Of a stretch of 64,000 bases of DNA, positions 1 to 11,027 are shown one piece after another. The notes beneath the pieces are model-generated. The model was not told the origin of the DNA. It searched no databases and was given only the letters and a program-made list of their open reading frames with translations. Positions within the stretch are counted from its first letter, which is position 1, and every line of letters starts with the position of its first letter. The translations under genes and the position numbers were made by a program. The stretch covers positions 1,180,301 to 1,244,300 of the forward strand of contig CAUJGJ010000040.1 of NCBI GenBank assembly GCA_963170055.1. The letters run 5' to 3'. This stretch comes from Halisarca cf. caerulea (lineage: Eukaryota; Porifera; Demospongiae; Chondrillida; Halisarcidae).

Positions 1-1671
1 TTGTTCATTTGTGTAGCCACAAAGAGAACAATTACTAGCTGACTGCTTGCCTGAGAGGATTAAATGCAGAAGCTAAGTGAGATTTTCTTGATGTTAATTT
101 TTTGAATGAGTTCACTAATACATCCCATACTTACAGGGTGAAGACAGTTGAGTACCGAGGCTGCTCGTAGTGGGAACACAGTATTGCCTGGCAGACAAGA
201 TGCCAAGCCCAAGTTTAGTAAAACTTTGTTTTATTTTTATTTTTGTAAGAAAGACGTTTGCCTCTTTGTTGTTCACATTTCAATACACACTCTTGCTTTG
301 ACAATATTAATTTTATGCAGACATGAGTGCACCATGTTTTTGTTACCTTGATCCTTATAATTATATACTTTATTATCAATGAAATAGAATTGCAGACAGT
401 GAAAAATGCCATATAAGCAAGAACATGCATGTGTGCATGTACGTGTGTATGTGTGTGGAGGGTGTGCGTGACCATACAACAGCAGCAGGACAGAAAGAAG
501 GAATTATAAAGGAAGGTGTGCATGCATGAATGTGCAAGTACTGTCGCATGTACATATGCAGATGTGTGTATGTGTACATGTGTATTGAGTGAATAAGGTT
601 AAATTATAATGAAATTCTATGTTTTACTTGATACGTGAATATATATAGAAAATTAATTATTGCTGTTTATCATGTATGAGGTGTTCCATGGTAGCGGATG
701 CTCTAATAGATAGATTGACGTACCATGCAGGGAATGTACAGAAGATTGAAATTGGCACATTATAGTTTAATACTATAGTACAATACTGTACCAGCACTCA
801 TGCAGACTTTGTCAGCCACACGCAATACCATCATAACATATCTGAAATATAAATCCCTTGGCATTCGATGCATATACTATCCGGGGGCAAGTCACCCTTA
901 CATCCATGTTATCTACAGCTATATAGGAAATATCACCTACTAGGGCACGCACAGAGCATGCACACACGCATGTATCCCCCCCCCACACACACATGCACTA
1001 ATATACTTACATACATATATGGATGTGGTAGATTCCAACACAGCATACAACATGTAATATTGTATCCACACAAGTACCCTCCCCCACCACACAAGTACCA
1101 ATCATACACACACACAAGCATGTGCCGACCCATACAATATGAGCAACACATATTATACACAATAATACAAAATTATAGGAACTGCAGACAATGCTGCAAG
1201 TATGCACGGCCCACAAAGAAACACAAAAGTGTGCAAAAATTGGCCATGTATACAGGTAGCACTGTTTCGGCCTTGTTGGGCCATCGTCAGTGCAGCGCAC
1301 CTACAATTTGTATACAATCATTCTTCTGCAGGTAAGATTGTGCCATACATAAGACCTTATCATGCATAAAATACCTGATCTACAATCTTCAAGTACAACT
1401 TATAAATACTTCCAACATGCAGGCCAGATTTACAATAACAAGCACCACAAAGGTACATCATGTACATACCCTGAAAGTCCCAATTTTTGAACACATCTCC
1501 AAAGTTAGAACTATACTACTGCTCCTGTGGCTGAGGCCAGTCGTTTTTGTATCCATTATTGTTGTTGAAATTATGTTTCACTGCATAACCATGCAAAACC
1601 GCCAAACAAATGTCTCTCATCATGGCACAATTACCAATACCAGCTATAACAGTGAAGAGAGAAGGGTATCT
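1..1671. other. Intergenic, CA/TG-rich low-complexity DNA
   Basis: No gene is recognised. Positions about 420-590 are TG-rich and 955-1130 are CA-rich with short C runs. The open frames here are composed of these simple repeats, with His/Thr/Cys-rich translations and no domain, so they are not called. Confidence 0.6.
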
Positions 1672-1855
1672 TAGTCGATAGTTCCTTTATTTGGACGGAT
1701 AACCCGCCCACCAACAACCATTCAGTTTTAGTTTACTTCTTGTAGCCACTACCTGAAGAAGCCCATGCAAGTGGGCGAAAGTTGTGCTTTTTGATGGTTC
1801 TTTGATGCCAATACTTAGCGTGCGCTATCCGTCCAAATAAAAGAACTATAGACTA
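1672..1855. mobile_element. Short palindromic MITE, about 184 bp
   Basis: The ends form an inverted repeat of nearly 30 bp. The left end holds ATAGTTCCTTTATTTGGACG and the right end is its reverse complement with one extra A, followed by GACTA against TAGTC on the left. There is no coding capacity. A target duplication is not clear, so the superfamily is not assigned. Confidence 0.6.
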
Positions 1856-2759
1856 TTCTTCCAGCATGTCAGATACCTTTTGCACTTCGAAGAGTATCCA
1901 AACTTCACCGCTGATCGAGTTCTCTACTGAAAGAACACCGCGTATGGCAATTCTGATATCTATAAATGCTTGGTATTAAGATAGCGCACGAAAGCAGATG
2001 CCCTCACCTTATACAAAGCCTTTTGTTTTGGTTGGAATAGCCGCCAAAGGAAAGCAAACAACAATTCCACAAAACTTTGCTCTTGGTCACGCCGCCACGT
2101 GTCCTGGCACTCTGTTATGATGCAAAAAAAGCAATAAATTGCGCAATTGTTAGCCTTCTCTGCGCAACTTCCGAGTGATCTTCGCTCCTTTGCGCGAGTC
2201 ACTCCGCATTTAGTGTGAACGGCGATGGAGTGAAATACGTTTGGAGTGAAGTTCGCTCCACATTTTTAACAGTGAACTTCTTTGAAGAAACTCTTGGTAT
2301 CTAAAGACAGGCTATGTACTATAAAGTCACCACCAACAACGACATTTCAGCCATGTTCAATATCCTAGTTAATGATTGAATATACACACATTTTAAATGT
2401 CAACCACATGGTATTTAGTAGATCTACTGAAGAAGTGGACGAATTCGCTGACAAACTTAGAAAATTATAAAACGAAGGTGGATAGTAGGTGAAATCACCA
2501 AAGATTACTCTATTGTATGCTATATGTTGTGCAAAATACTAGCCATTTTTCATGCTTTCCCTGCAAAGGTCTTTTTCTATTAATCTATTTTTTCAAAGAC
2601 AAGTTTTTACAAAGCATTGGTCCAGCACTCGCTTGACCTGCTGGATAGGCTGCATGGCCCTAGTACATATAATAATACAGTGTCAAATGTGAGATCATGT
2701 TACGTCATTGGCTCAATGAATCACTTACCTCCGGCATTCTTTCTTCCCTACTAAGGAGG
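1856..2759. other. No feature recognised
   Basis: Roughly 900 bases hold no convincing exon, repeat end or RNA gene. Around 2165-2260 short related words (GAGTG, CGCTCC) recur, but I could not delimit an element. Confidence 0.4.
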
Positions 2760-2848
2760 CTATCTATTTTCATCATCATAGTCTTCATTTTCCACTTCAC
2801 TGTCATGATGGCCTGTTCCTTCCAAAAGATCCGTTGGTAGCTGTCCAC
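2760..2848 (-). pseudogene. 3' part of the last exon of an unknown gene, cut off by a Kolobok insertion
   Basis: On the minus strand this reads an open frame rich in Asp/Glu (SEVENEDYDDENR at its end) and stops with TAG at 2760-2762. The frame runs into the TTAA at 2849-2852, the target site of the Kolobok element. If the element is removed, the frame continues without a stop into 6984-7003, which follows a plausible acceptor (GTACAG). I infer that this is one terminal exon split by the transposon. With the element present, the upstream half meets a TAG inside the terminal repeat. The protein is not recognised. Confidence 0.5.
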
Positions 2849-3647
2849 TTAAGGTAGCAGGGACAGCTGAAGATGGGTAAAAAATAAATTTCAACTTATA
2901 ATAACTGCATGACTGTACAAGATAAGCAGTTCATACTCTGTCAGGTAAAAGGTATTACATGTACCAATATTCTGATTTTCTCTGAGGTCTGGATATCCCA
3001 TAGCTAATTAAACTATAACAGCTCAAAACTTGGACCAAAATTTTTCGGAGTGCCATAAAATCCAAAATAACTTCAGTAAGGTCACCTAGATTTACTTCAA
3101 ACTGTCAGAATGTATTCTGTAATGATAAATGAATTCATCTACGCGTGAATTGCGCCCAAATTTTGCTTCATAGTAATACTAGCTATGGGTATCTCGCAAG
3201 ATTGCGCCATGTTGTACTCGTAGCATTATTTTACAAAACTCGCACGTAGCGCTACTGATATTGGGTTGGAAGGTATACGTATGAGTGCACAAGAGTTTCC
3301 GAGAAAATCCGGAGAAGCTATTTTTGCTACAAGTGAAGTCCCACGGTCATTGGGCGCAAAACGCCTATAGTGTGTTGAAATCCACTAAGAACTACTGAAT
3401 TTCTTATTTGTGGCTCACTTTCCTTATGTTTGTTTTGCCATTAGTGTATTTCAGCAAACAAAATCGAGCTAAGAACAGCCTCGATTCACTTGCAATGACT
3501 ACGAAGGACAGTTTATCCAATTATAACACCCGCTTCCGTGTTTGGTGACAACGTTTGAGTAATTGGTTGAAAGTATCTAGAATGCGGAAGATAACAATAA
3601 TAGCGTAAGTAGATAGTTATTTCCAATAGTTTCTGTTTGTTGCAAAG

Positions 3648-5792
3648 ATGCCTCGTCCTAGGAAAAGAACTGTTTTGCTCAGACAAATAGCTGCAGCGTC
3701 AAATGAGGTGCAAGGGATCGGGCAGGGAAGCCGTACACTCGTGGAAATCGGGACAAGTTCACAGCCGTCGGACACCGAAACGTCGGGCTCAGAGTACTTT
3801 CCAACGCCAGTCAAAAAGAAGACCACCATCGAGTCACGTCTGCTGCCATTGCCAGAAGAGAGTCCTGTGAGCCATATTGAAGGCGCTGAATCTACATCCG
3901 AGGGGAATTGTTTCTTCGTTATGGAAAAAGCAGCACTAGATAAATTTGTCGAAGCGATCAGCAAGAAGAGAGTGTGCAGCACACCGGGTTGTCAAGGTAT
4001 TCTAGTACCTTCTCATGTTGAAAGAGTGGGTTTGGGCGGTGGAGCGAAAGTGACATACTCGTGTAGTGGCTGCGAATACAAAAGTTTACATTTTAATTCC
4101 TCCACATACGTTCTTGAGTCCAGAAGAAGCGTTGTCTCTCTGTCAGTCGCTGTAGCATTTGTCTTATCAGGGAATACACACTCTGGATACCACAAAGCTC
4201 TTGCTAGAGGACTTGGAATCCCAGTGCTGTCGAGGAGAAGATACTATGACGCCATCGAAGCCCTTTACAGGCCAATTAAAGAAATTCTTGATGACATATG
4301 CCAGATCTCCAAAGACGAGATGCAGAAATTGCCCAACCAACTCAATGGAAGCTGGAACAAAGCTGTAACGACAGCAGATGGCTGCTGGTTGACGCGAGGA
4401 CACTTCAGCCAGAATTTTACATTTATCATCAAAAACTATCTCAACAACTCCCTTCTGTACTATGGGCATCTGTGCATGCGTGGATCTGATGACGTTGTGG
4501 AGGAGCCGCTGTTCCCAGGAACAGCCAAATCAGCTGAAGGCCATATGGCCAAAATTCTTTTCCAACGGGCAAAGGACGAAGGCTGCAGGGTAGTGGTGAA
4601 TTGGCAGGACAGCGACTCATCTTCTGCCAAAGCAGTGAAAGATGTCTACTGTGATGTGGAGATTATGCACTGCTCAGGACATGTTGGCCGAGCCCATGCC
4701 AACCGCCTTTCAGATTTGAAAGGAACCAAAACTTTTTCAGCAGCTTATAAACGCAAGCATGCTGAAGCGTATCCCGAGGTAGCCACAACAAAGTGTGCCT
4801 GTGAAGGCCGTAATCACCATGCGGGTTGTGGCTGTATTACAGAGGGCTTCATTCGGTCAGCTCGGATAAACCATTTTCTGTGCTGCATTCAGGCTGAGAC
4901 AAGTCCAGATGACTATGCCACAAGAATGAGACAGCTTGCCAAGTACCACTCGAGGGACATACATTGTTGGGAGGGTGGTCAGTGTTCGTTTCATCCAATG
5001 CGTGTGTGCACATGTGGCAATTGTGAGGATGACACAGAATTGCAATGTGCCGGGAAAACATACTCGTCCAAGAATGTGCTTACCTGCCCACTTCATGCAT
5101 TATCGTATGAGATTGAATGCGAGACAAGAGCAGGAGCTGCTGGTAGTGTAATTCATCCAGAAATGGGCCGTGGACATTCAAACCTCTGCGAAGCAGCATT
5201 CACCGTTCTCCCCCATTATCGATCCAAGAACTTGGCACTCCATCGCTTGACCTACATGACACTAACTAACTGGGGGCTTATCATGAGTTGCTTGTCTTTT
5301 CTAATCACAACATATGGAGCTGATTTTAATCCTTATATAAAAGTTTACGAAAAACTACACCTGCCTATAGTGAATGGTTTAACAGACATTTGGGCCAGTG
5401 ACATGGATGAAAGGCAAGTTCAGATGCAACACAAGAGAGATCCAGCCACTAAAAAGTACAGAAATGCAATGAAGAGTGCCCGGAAGGATGAACAGGAAGA
5501 AAGAAAACAGTGGACAAAAAGACAAAGTATCATTCATTCATATGGAAGCCAAGATCATGATGAAGACCTTTCACCCCAGCAATCACAGTCTGATGACAGT
5601 TCCATGACAGGTACTGAATTCCAGGCAATTGTTCAGGCAGATCAGCAGCCAGGCCCACCTGGAGATGTTGTGGTGGTGACCTCCAGCAGAGGCAATACTG
5701 ATCAACCAAGCGTGAAGAAATGCAGGTGTGGATCAGAGACACACGTGAGAATTTCTCACAAAAGTTGCCCATTGAACCCCAAAAACATGTAG
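3648..5792 (+). CDS. Kolobok/Mutator-like transposase, intact
   Basis: This is a 714-aa uninterrupted protein starting at the ATG in GCAAAGATGCCTCG. A likely RNase-H-type DDE core is visible: D244 in ADGCWLTRGH, D321/D323 in QDSDSSSAK, and E515 in HSNLCEAAF. An N-terminal Cys pair set (C110, C115, C139, C142) may bind zinc. Further Cys/His clusters lie at 383-396 and 446-467, inserted before the E. The C-terminus ends in a knuckle (C692, C694, H699, H704, C707; CRCGSETHVRISHKSCPLN). A basic, glutamine-rich tail precedes it. The pattern matches Mutator/Kolobok-type transposases of invertebrates; the catalytic residues are my inference. The protein would cut and rejoin the element ends at TTAA. 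A decayed relative lies at 14843-16243. Confidence 0.85.
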   Translation: MPRPRKRTVLLRQIAAASNEVQGIGQGSRTLVEIGTSSQPSDTETSGSEYFPTPVKKKTTIESRLLPLPEESPVSHIEGAESTSEGNCFFVMEKAALDKFVEAISKKRVCSTPGCQGILVPSHVERVGLGGGAKVTYSCSGCEYKSLHFNSSTYVLESRRSVVSLSVAVAFVLSGNTHSGYHKALARGLGIPVLSRRRYYDAIEALYRPIKEILDDICQISKDEMQKLPNQLNGSWNKAVTTADGCWLTRGHFSQNFTFIIKNYLNNSLLYYGHLCMRGSDDVVEEPLFPGTAKSAEGHMAKILFQRAKDEGCRVVVNWQDSDSSSAKAVKDVYCDVEIMHCSGHVGRAHANRLSDLKGTKTFSAAYKRKHAEAYPEVATTKCACEGRNHHAGCGCITEGFIRSARINHFLCCIQAETSPDDYATRMRQLAKYHSRDIHCWEGGQCSFHPMRVCTCGNCEDDTELQCAGKTYSSKNVLTCPLHALSYEIECETRAGAAGSVIHPEMGRGHSNLCEAAFTVLPHYRSKNLALHRLTYMTLTNWGLIMSCLSFLITTYGADFNPYIKVYEKLHLPIVNGLTDIWASDMDERQVQMQHKRDPATKKYRNAMKSARKDEQEERKQWTKRQSIIHSYGSQDHDEDLSPQQSQSDDSSMTGTEFQAIVQADQQPGPPGDVVVVTSSRGNTDQPSVKKCRCGSETHVRISHKSCPLNPKNM

Positions 5793-6192
5793 AATGCAGA
5801 CATGACATTGTATATTGCTGCATGCTGTAGTTGCATGAGTTGCAGCAATTTAGTGTTGTATATGCATAAAACTAATTAACATGATTACTACAACTTTCAT
5901 TTCAATGGCTGAAAATTGCAATTTTGATGTTTGGCACTGGATAGAATCCGAAATGAATAATGATTATATAAAAGTTACATTAATAGAAAGGCTGTCCACC
6001 ACCAACAGTCATACATGTGGGGAAAAAAGGAACTAAATCATGTATGCCTATAGCTAGCACGTGGTTTTGCAGGGGTTGGCCACTTTGCTTCAGCAAAGTC
6101 TTTAATAGACACATGGTATACCTGTATTTGAAATATGGAAGTAATCTCAGGACTATACCAGGTCCTGGTCCAATCATACATTTTTAACTCAC

Positions 6193-6684
6193 ATTATCCC
6201 CAGTAGGATCAGGTTTACTGCTGATATCCTCAGGGAACCGACACTGAACTACATTTTTCAATACCTCTGGGTATACATAAGTGGGTGTAGGTCCCACAAA
6301 GGCATCCTTTCCCACCTCACAGCCATGCTATTATATTCAAGAGATACACAAACAAATTTGGATAAGCGCCTTACTATGAAAACCGTGATCGCCGACAATT
6401 TTTGAATAGCGTACCCAAAGAATCCCGAATATGCGTTTGTACAAGGATGCTCTTCCTTGCTTTCCCCTTTTGTCCTTGTACTGCTCGAGCAGCAAATGGA
6501 GGAAACCAGGAGGAACATCAAAACTGCAACGAGAAACAGACGACGAGATGAATTCGAATTCCACGCGTTACTATTCCTCTAAAACTCACCCTAATCTTTC
6601 GAATTCAGCCTTCAAGGCAATGACATTGCCCTCTAGAGCCAAAGTCTGTGAGTCCTCAGACGTATTAGAGCTACTAGAAGCCAT
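6193..6684 (-). CDS. Small spliced gene carried inside the Kolobok element, antisense to the transposase
   Basis: Three exons are supported on the minus strand. Exon 1 starts at the ATG at 6684 (MASSSSNTSEDSQ) and ends in a GGTGAGT donor near 6597. Exon 2 starts at 6523 after CTCGTTGCAG and ends at 6415 before GTACGC. Exon 3 runs 6264-6193 and ends before GTGAGT. The phases join without a stop. The product has a Ser-rich start, an amphipathic stretch (FDVPPGFLHLLLEQYKDK) and a basic RGKQGRASLYKR segment. A related exon lies at 19785-19887 next to another element end of the same kind. It is therefore probably an accessory gene of the element rather than host DNA. A final exon may use an acceptor (CATCTTCAG) at the left terminal repeat. 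No function is known to me. Confidence 0.5.
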
Positions 6685-7035
6685 AATTTTACCTATTCGG
6701 AACTTCTTCCCGCGGAAACACACTCACACGAAGCCTTTGCTTGCAGCACGTGCGCCAGTTCGCGGTTTCAACAGTCTCAAATGAGGTGTTAACCATAAAT
6801 AAGCAAACAACGAATAACTGTTAACGAATAATTAATGAAACTTTTATTCTTCAGTTTTCTTTTGAATGCGGTACTGCCCCATTATGCCAATTGTACCACT
6901 ATGCTTATTGGTGGAAACTTTTTCAAATGACAAAAGATGGCTAGATTCTGAAGGGGTGCCTTTAGCTGTCCCTGCTACCTTAATTCTAGTTCACCTGCTG
7001 CATCTGTACCCTAGGGTTCAGTACTCAATAAATGT

Positions 7036-7459
7036 TTACCATTCAGAAATAGATTCTTCAGAGAGCCAACATGCCCACTTCTTCAAATCTCCGTTAAATG
7101 TAGGGATGTCCAATTTTTCATATGATGGAAGGCACTTGTTTGGGACACCTTCTGGTAATGTCTAAGTAAAAATATTGTTTATCTGAATCACATAATTTGT
7201 ATATTAGTATCTAAGGTCATCATGCATCATACCTTTAAGAGAATGAGACCGTCTTTTGACCATGCATCAGAACACCATTGCCGGTAGTACATGGCAGCCT
7301 TTCCCTCTTCATTTAAAACAAACTTGAAGTGAAGTGGTTGGGTATGACCATGAATCTCCTCGATGCAGTTTGACAGCCAGCTCTTGATGTCGTAGACATC
7401 CTGCACTTTTCTCACTATTGGCGTAGGAGTGTAGCTAGCAAATACTGCACTTACCAGCT
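7036..7459 (-). CDS. Two exons of an unknown minus-strand gene
   Basis: Exon A (7459-7233) follows TACTAATGCAG and ends AAAG before GTATGA. Exon B (7161-7036) follows TTTTTACTTAG. They join in phase 0 and run to a TAA, unless a further donor (GAATG before GTAAAC) is used. Exon A contains FKFVLNEEGKAAMYYRQWCS. Exon B contains LPSYEKLDIPTFNGDLKKW, which faintly resembles the start of retroelement gag-like proteins. The gene is probably the one whose last exon is split by the Kolobok element. The product is not recognised. Confidence 0.4.
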
Positions 7460-7535
7460 CTGCATTAGTATAAACAAAGAGTGATCTTATCATACTAATA
7501 TTATACATAATATTATGTACTTAAATGTATGTATA

Positions 7536-7750
7536 CAGTGGAATCTCTCTATAACGGACACTTTGGGAGTGGCCCTAAAGAAATGGCACATCAGTACCTG
7601 TCAACATCACATACATACTGGACTATAGCCATAGATAGTATGCTATAACAGGCTCTAACTTTCTTCCTGCACGTATGTGCCTCAGTTGAAATGACGTCAT
7701 ATAAAACGGCCACCTTTAGTTCAGTTAGCTTCAGGTCTCAAAAATGTCCA
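7536..7750. mobile_element. Terminal part of a pogo/Tc1-like element
   Basis: TA is followed by CAGTGGAATCTCTCTATAAC at 7536, a terminal repeat style typical of pogo/Tigger elements in animals. I could not find a matching opposite end, so this is probably a truncated or diverged copy. The right boundary is a guess. Confidence 0.35.
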
Positions 7751-8078
7751 CTTTACTGAACGTTTTGAACTAGTATTTAGTAATTTATCTCAAATAGACA
7801 TATTTAGATCTCTATTTGTAATTATATCTGAATCAATGTTAACATATCAGGACAAACACTGTCCCAGTCGGGACTCGGGACAGAGGCTTGAAAATCGGGT
7901 CAATCCCGCCTTAATCGGGATGGTTGGATAGTCTGTACTCAAACCGTAGCTCATGAATGAGTCATAGGCGTTCCAAACTATGTACTGCTAAGTACATACA
8001 TAAGCTTGGAAAGGCAAAATCATTCATGATCACTGATTCAAATAAACTTAAGCCTATCACTCTCAGTTTCTGACTTAC

Positions 8079-8170
8079 CTGAAATACTGTCCAATTCGAT
8101 TCATTTACAAGTCTTTGATTAATAAAAACTGATAGGCTCAAGCCTTCTCCTATCGTGACATACCATGCAG
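8079..8170 (-). CDS. Possible exon of an unknown minus-strand gene
   Basis: An open segment (WYVTIGEGLSLSVFINQRLV) ends in TTTCAG before a GTAAGT donor at 8078. It has a CCGATGCAG acceptor upstream at 8171-8180. It could be an earlier exon of the gene at 7036-7459, but the phase to that exon does not fit directly, so a missing exon or another acceptor is needed. Confidence 0.3.
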
Positions 8171-8322
8171 CTGCATCGGGAGTGAGCATTCCAAATTCAT
8201 AACCGCCAAAAAGAAACAAGCATGCAGGCTACCTATTTAATGGCATACCAGCTGCATCGGGAGTGGGCATTACCAAATTCATAACCGCCAAAAAGAAACA
8301 GGCATGCAGGCTACCTATTTAA
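8168..8322. repeat. Tandem duplication, unit about 81 bp
   Basis: Two near-identical units (8168-8248 and 8249-8322) share CAGCTGCATCGGGAGTG and GGCTACCTATTTAA. The first unit continues TTAATGGCA, the same as the DNA to the right of the piggyBac at 10934. It therefore preserves the empty target site of that insertion. Confidence 0.8.
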
Positions 8323-10933
8323 CCCTTTACCGGTCACGAGCCACTTGAGTGGCTCGTAAGGCTCCCGGTCACGCGCGGCCATTTTTACGCAATATGCACG
8401 TGTTGTACCTCATTCAAATCAGTAACGTGTATGAATGATGTTTAGAACAGTTTGATAGTCATACAATCTGTATAAATAAAGATATAACAGTTCAAAATAG
8501 CGATTATGCAGAAGTTTACGGAACAAATGCACGGAAAACGTAACAAAAACGCACTAACAAAATGGCTGCTATTGCGGTATTGTCGTAGACATTAGACTAG
8601 TTATTGCCGTTTCGGTGCTATTTGCCCTTCGTATGATACAATTCGAAGCACGGAGCAGGACAGAGATGGATGAAATCCTTTGAGCAGGATGCGCATCCGA
8701 AAATGGTCCGTTTTCTCTCCTTCGTCAGGCTGCAAATCTGGCATTGTGCGGCTTTGTCCACCTTGGATGGAAAGTGCCGCTCGCAGTAGCGAATGGATGG
8801 AGGTGCAGAGCCGGATGGATGGGGAGGACGTTTCCTGGATGTATATGAACTTAAAAGTTCCCGAGCGACCTCGATGTAGTACGATTTGAGGGAGATAATG
8901 CCAACGTTCGGTGTTTCGCACAGGATTATGTGGCTGTTGACCATGCAGACGTCCAGGAGATAGTAAAATACCCTGAACCACCATTTCCTGGAGCGCCTGC
9001 TGCAGCTGTAGAGCTTCCTCTTCATATCTGCCAAGTCCACACCCCCCATGTACTTGTTGTACAGCTTGACAGACATTGGACAAGAAACCCGACTCAGGGA
9101 ACCATCCTTGTTCCTGCGGTTGACAGTAGTCAGGCTGGATGGAGGACAGATGGTGTTGATGACAGATACACATTTCTTATCCTTCCACACCAAGCATTCA
9201 ACCCCGCTTTGAACAATAGAACGATGTTCCCCTCGTGCAAGCTCCTTGTCCAATGCCTTTGTGTTCCTCAATGGTATGGGCCATTGCTTGCGATTGACAC
9301 GGCTTGTGGCGATGGAATACGTCTTGCGAGCCAGTAGGTCAGTAGCCAGTTCCACGCTGGAGAAGAAATTATCATAGAACAAGAAATGGTCTTTGTCCAT
9401 GATAGAACCGGCCACTGCCTTGACAACGGATGGACCCAGACCCCCTTGTGTGGTGTCATCCCCAGAACCCAGGTATGGTCGATGGTTGATGACGTACCCA
9501 TTGTAAGCATCACAGCTGCTCCACATCTTGAACCCCCTTTTTGTGGGTTTCATCGGCATATATTGCTTTATGCTGCTTCGTCCTTTAAATGCAATCATTG
9601 CCTCATCAATTGAGATTTCCCTGTGAGGATGATACTCTGCCAAGCTGTTATCATTAACTATATTCATCAGTGGCCTGACTTTGTGCATCTTATCATACCC
9701 TGGCTCTCCTCTCTTTGCTGCCTTGGTGTTGTCATTGAGGTGCAAGCAATGGCGAATGGCCTCGAACCTCCTGAAAGGCATTCATCCAACAATTGCAGGT
9801 ACACCCAGCAATGCATCCCCTGACCAGTAGTCCTCCAATTCTGGCAGTTTGTGTACCCCCATGATGAGGGTCATGCCAAGAAAAAGTTTGATTTCATCCG
9901 CGCAAACATCGGTCCAATTCAAACTTGGAGGTGGTGGATTCTGTCTTGCGTAAAGATTAGTTTGATCAGTGATGTACTGATACGTCTGCTCCCCAAAAAT
10001 GACGTTGAAAAACTCCAATGGGCTAGCATTGCTATGGAGCAAATTTGTTGGACCAACAGGCTCAGTAAAGGGGGGAGGTGTAAATGCTGCTGGTGTTGTG
10101 AACGTAGCAGAGTGTGATGTTGTTGCAAGAGGTGTGGAGGTACTTGGTTGTGAGGCAACATGTCCGCCAGGACCTGGTGGTGTGGCAACACATGTTAAAG
10201 GACTTGGAGGCAGTGTTGTAGATGCAACTGGTGTTGTAATGGTAGTATTGTTCACAAAATGCTTGCTTGTTGGGATGCTGGTGATGGAGGTGATATAGGA
10301 CTCGGAGCTGTTACAGATTCTTCTGGAACTGTTTCATCCACCTCAGAGTGCTCCCAAGTACTCAACTGAGCGAGTGTCAGGGGGTCAATAATTGTCGACT
10401 CTCTAGGAACAGGATCTAGTTCATCATCTGTGTCATTACCAATGTCAGAATTTTCCCAGTCACTCATACTGCAATCACTGTCCTGTACCTCTTTTAGAAC
10501 TTCAGTTATGGCAATATTGTGAGCCATTGTAGACCTGAATTCAATAATAATGATTTGTTTGATTATATGTATGATGTGCGCACGGTTACGACGAGTGTTC
10601 AGTTAACTTAGAAGAGTTAGTTTAGAAACAAATAAGCTTGAAGCATGATACGTGTAGTGAGAAATTACCGGCGTACAGTACGTATATATACGGTAAATAC
10701 TTGCGCGAAACAGTACATTACCTTTCTGGAACGATATCTCGACGACCGAGTGCAGTAGGAGGAAGAAACACGGACGAATCGAAAGCTGAGAAGCGAATCT
10801 ATCAAACAAGGACCTTAAAAAGGTTATCCGATCTGTATCTGCTGATATTTAGCCGCCAAAATTCTTCGCGCCACTTAAGTGGCTCGTGACCGTTAGGGGT
10901 ACCGCGAAAAATCGTAACGCGATCGGTGAAGGG
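8323..10933 (-). mobile_element. Full-length piggyBac element, 2,611 bp
   Basis: TTAA duplications lie at 8319-8322 and 10934-10937. The ends are CCCTTTACCG and the complement of CCCTTCACCG, matching the CCC...GGG ends known for piggyBac. Just inside each end lies a short palindrome around GCCACTTNAGTGGCTCG. It holds one transposase gene on the minus strand, which is disabled (8618-10527). The insertion is confirmed by the empty-site duplicate at 8229-8245. Confidence 0.88.
8618..10527 (-). pseudogene. piggyBac transposase, broken by one stop and one frameshift
   Basis: Reading leftwards from the ATG at 10527, an acidic N-terminus (10527-10252) is followed, after a frame change near 10253, by a Pro/Thr-rich linker. 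The DDE_Tnp_1_7 core then begins near 10080. A TGA at 9782-9784 interrupts the core just before MPFRRFEAIRHCLHLND. Downstream of it, counting from 9781, the catalytic aspartates are D59 (SIDEAMIAFKGR), D137 (FLFYDNFFSS) and D249 (YMGGVDLAD). The C-terminal Cys-rich domain (CQICSLTKERK, CFELYHT) is present. The family excises and inserts at TTAA without footprints. The N-terminal break could instead be an unrecognised intron; the TGA is unambiguous in this copy. Confidence 0.85.
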
Positions 10934-11027
10934 TTAATGGCACCTAGGCATTTACCCATGGCCAACTTCCGCCCTCCACGCATGTTGGAAGCACCATAAT
11001 TATCATTTGCATTTTATCCTATTACAG
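10934..11027. other. Short spacer and intron end before a host exon
   Basis: DNA after the piggyBac insertion leads to a TTACAG acceptor at 11022-11027. No other element is seen. Confidence 0.4.

Larger units (their letters stand above)
2853..6979 (+). mobile_element. Complete Kolobok-type DNA transposon, 4,127 bp
   Basis: The ends are a perfect 16-bp inverted repeat, GGTAGCAGGGACAGCT at 2853-2868 and its complement at 6964-6979. Each end is flanked by TTAA (2849-2852 and 6980-6983), the target duplication known for Kolobok and piggyBac. It carries an intact transposase on the plus strand (3648-5792) and a small spliced gene on the minus strand (6193-6684). The transposase is not piggyBac-like, so Kolobok is the better assignment. 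Identical terminal repeats and an open frame suggest a fairly young copy. Confidence 0.82.

Noticed and set aside
868..1335. Open frame of 155 codons
   Set aside because: Built on CA-rich repeats, His/Tyr/Thr-rich, overlaps similar frames on the other strand, no domain or splice context.
3648..5792. Host gene rather than transposase
   Set aside because: It sits between perfect terminal repeats with TTAA duplications and has DDE-like motifs and a transposon-type zinc knuckle.
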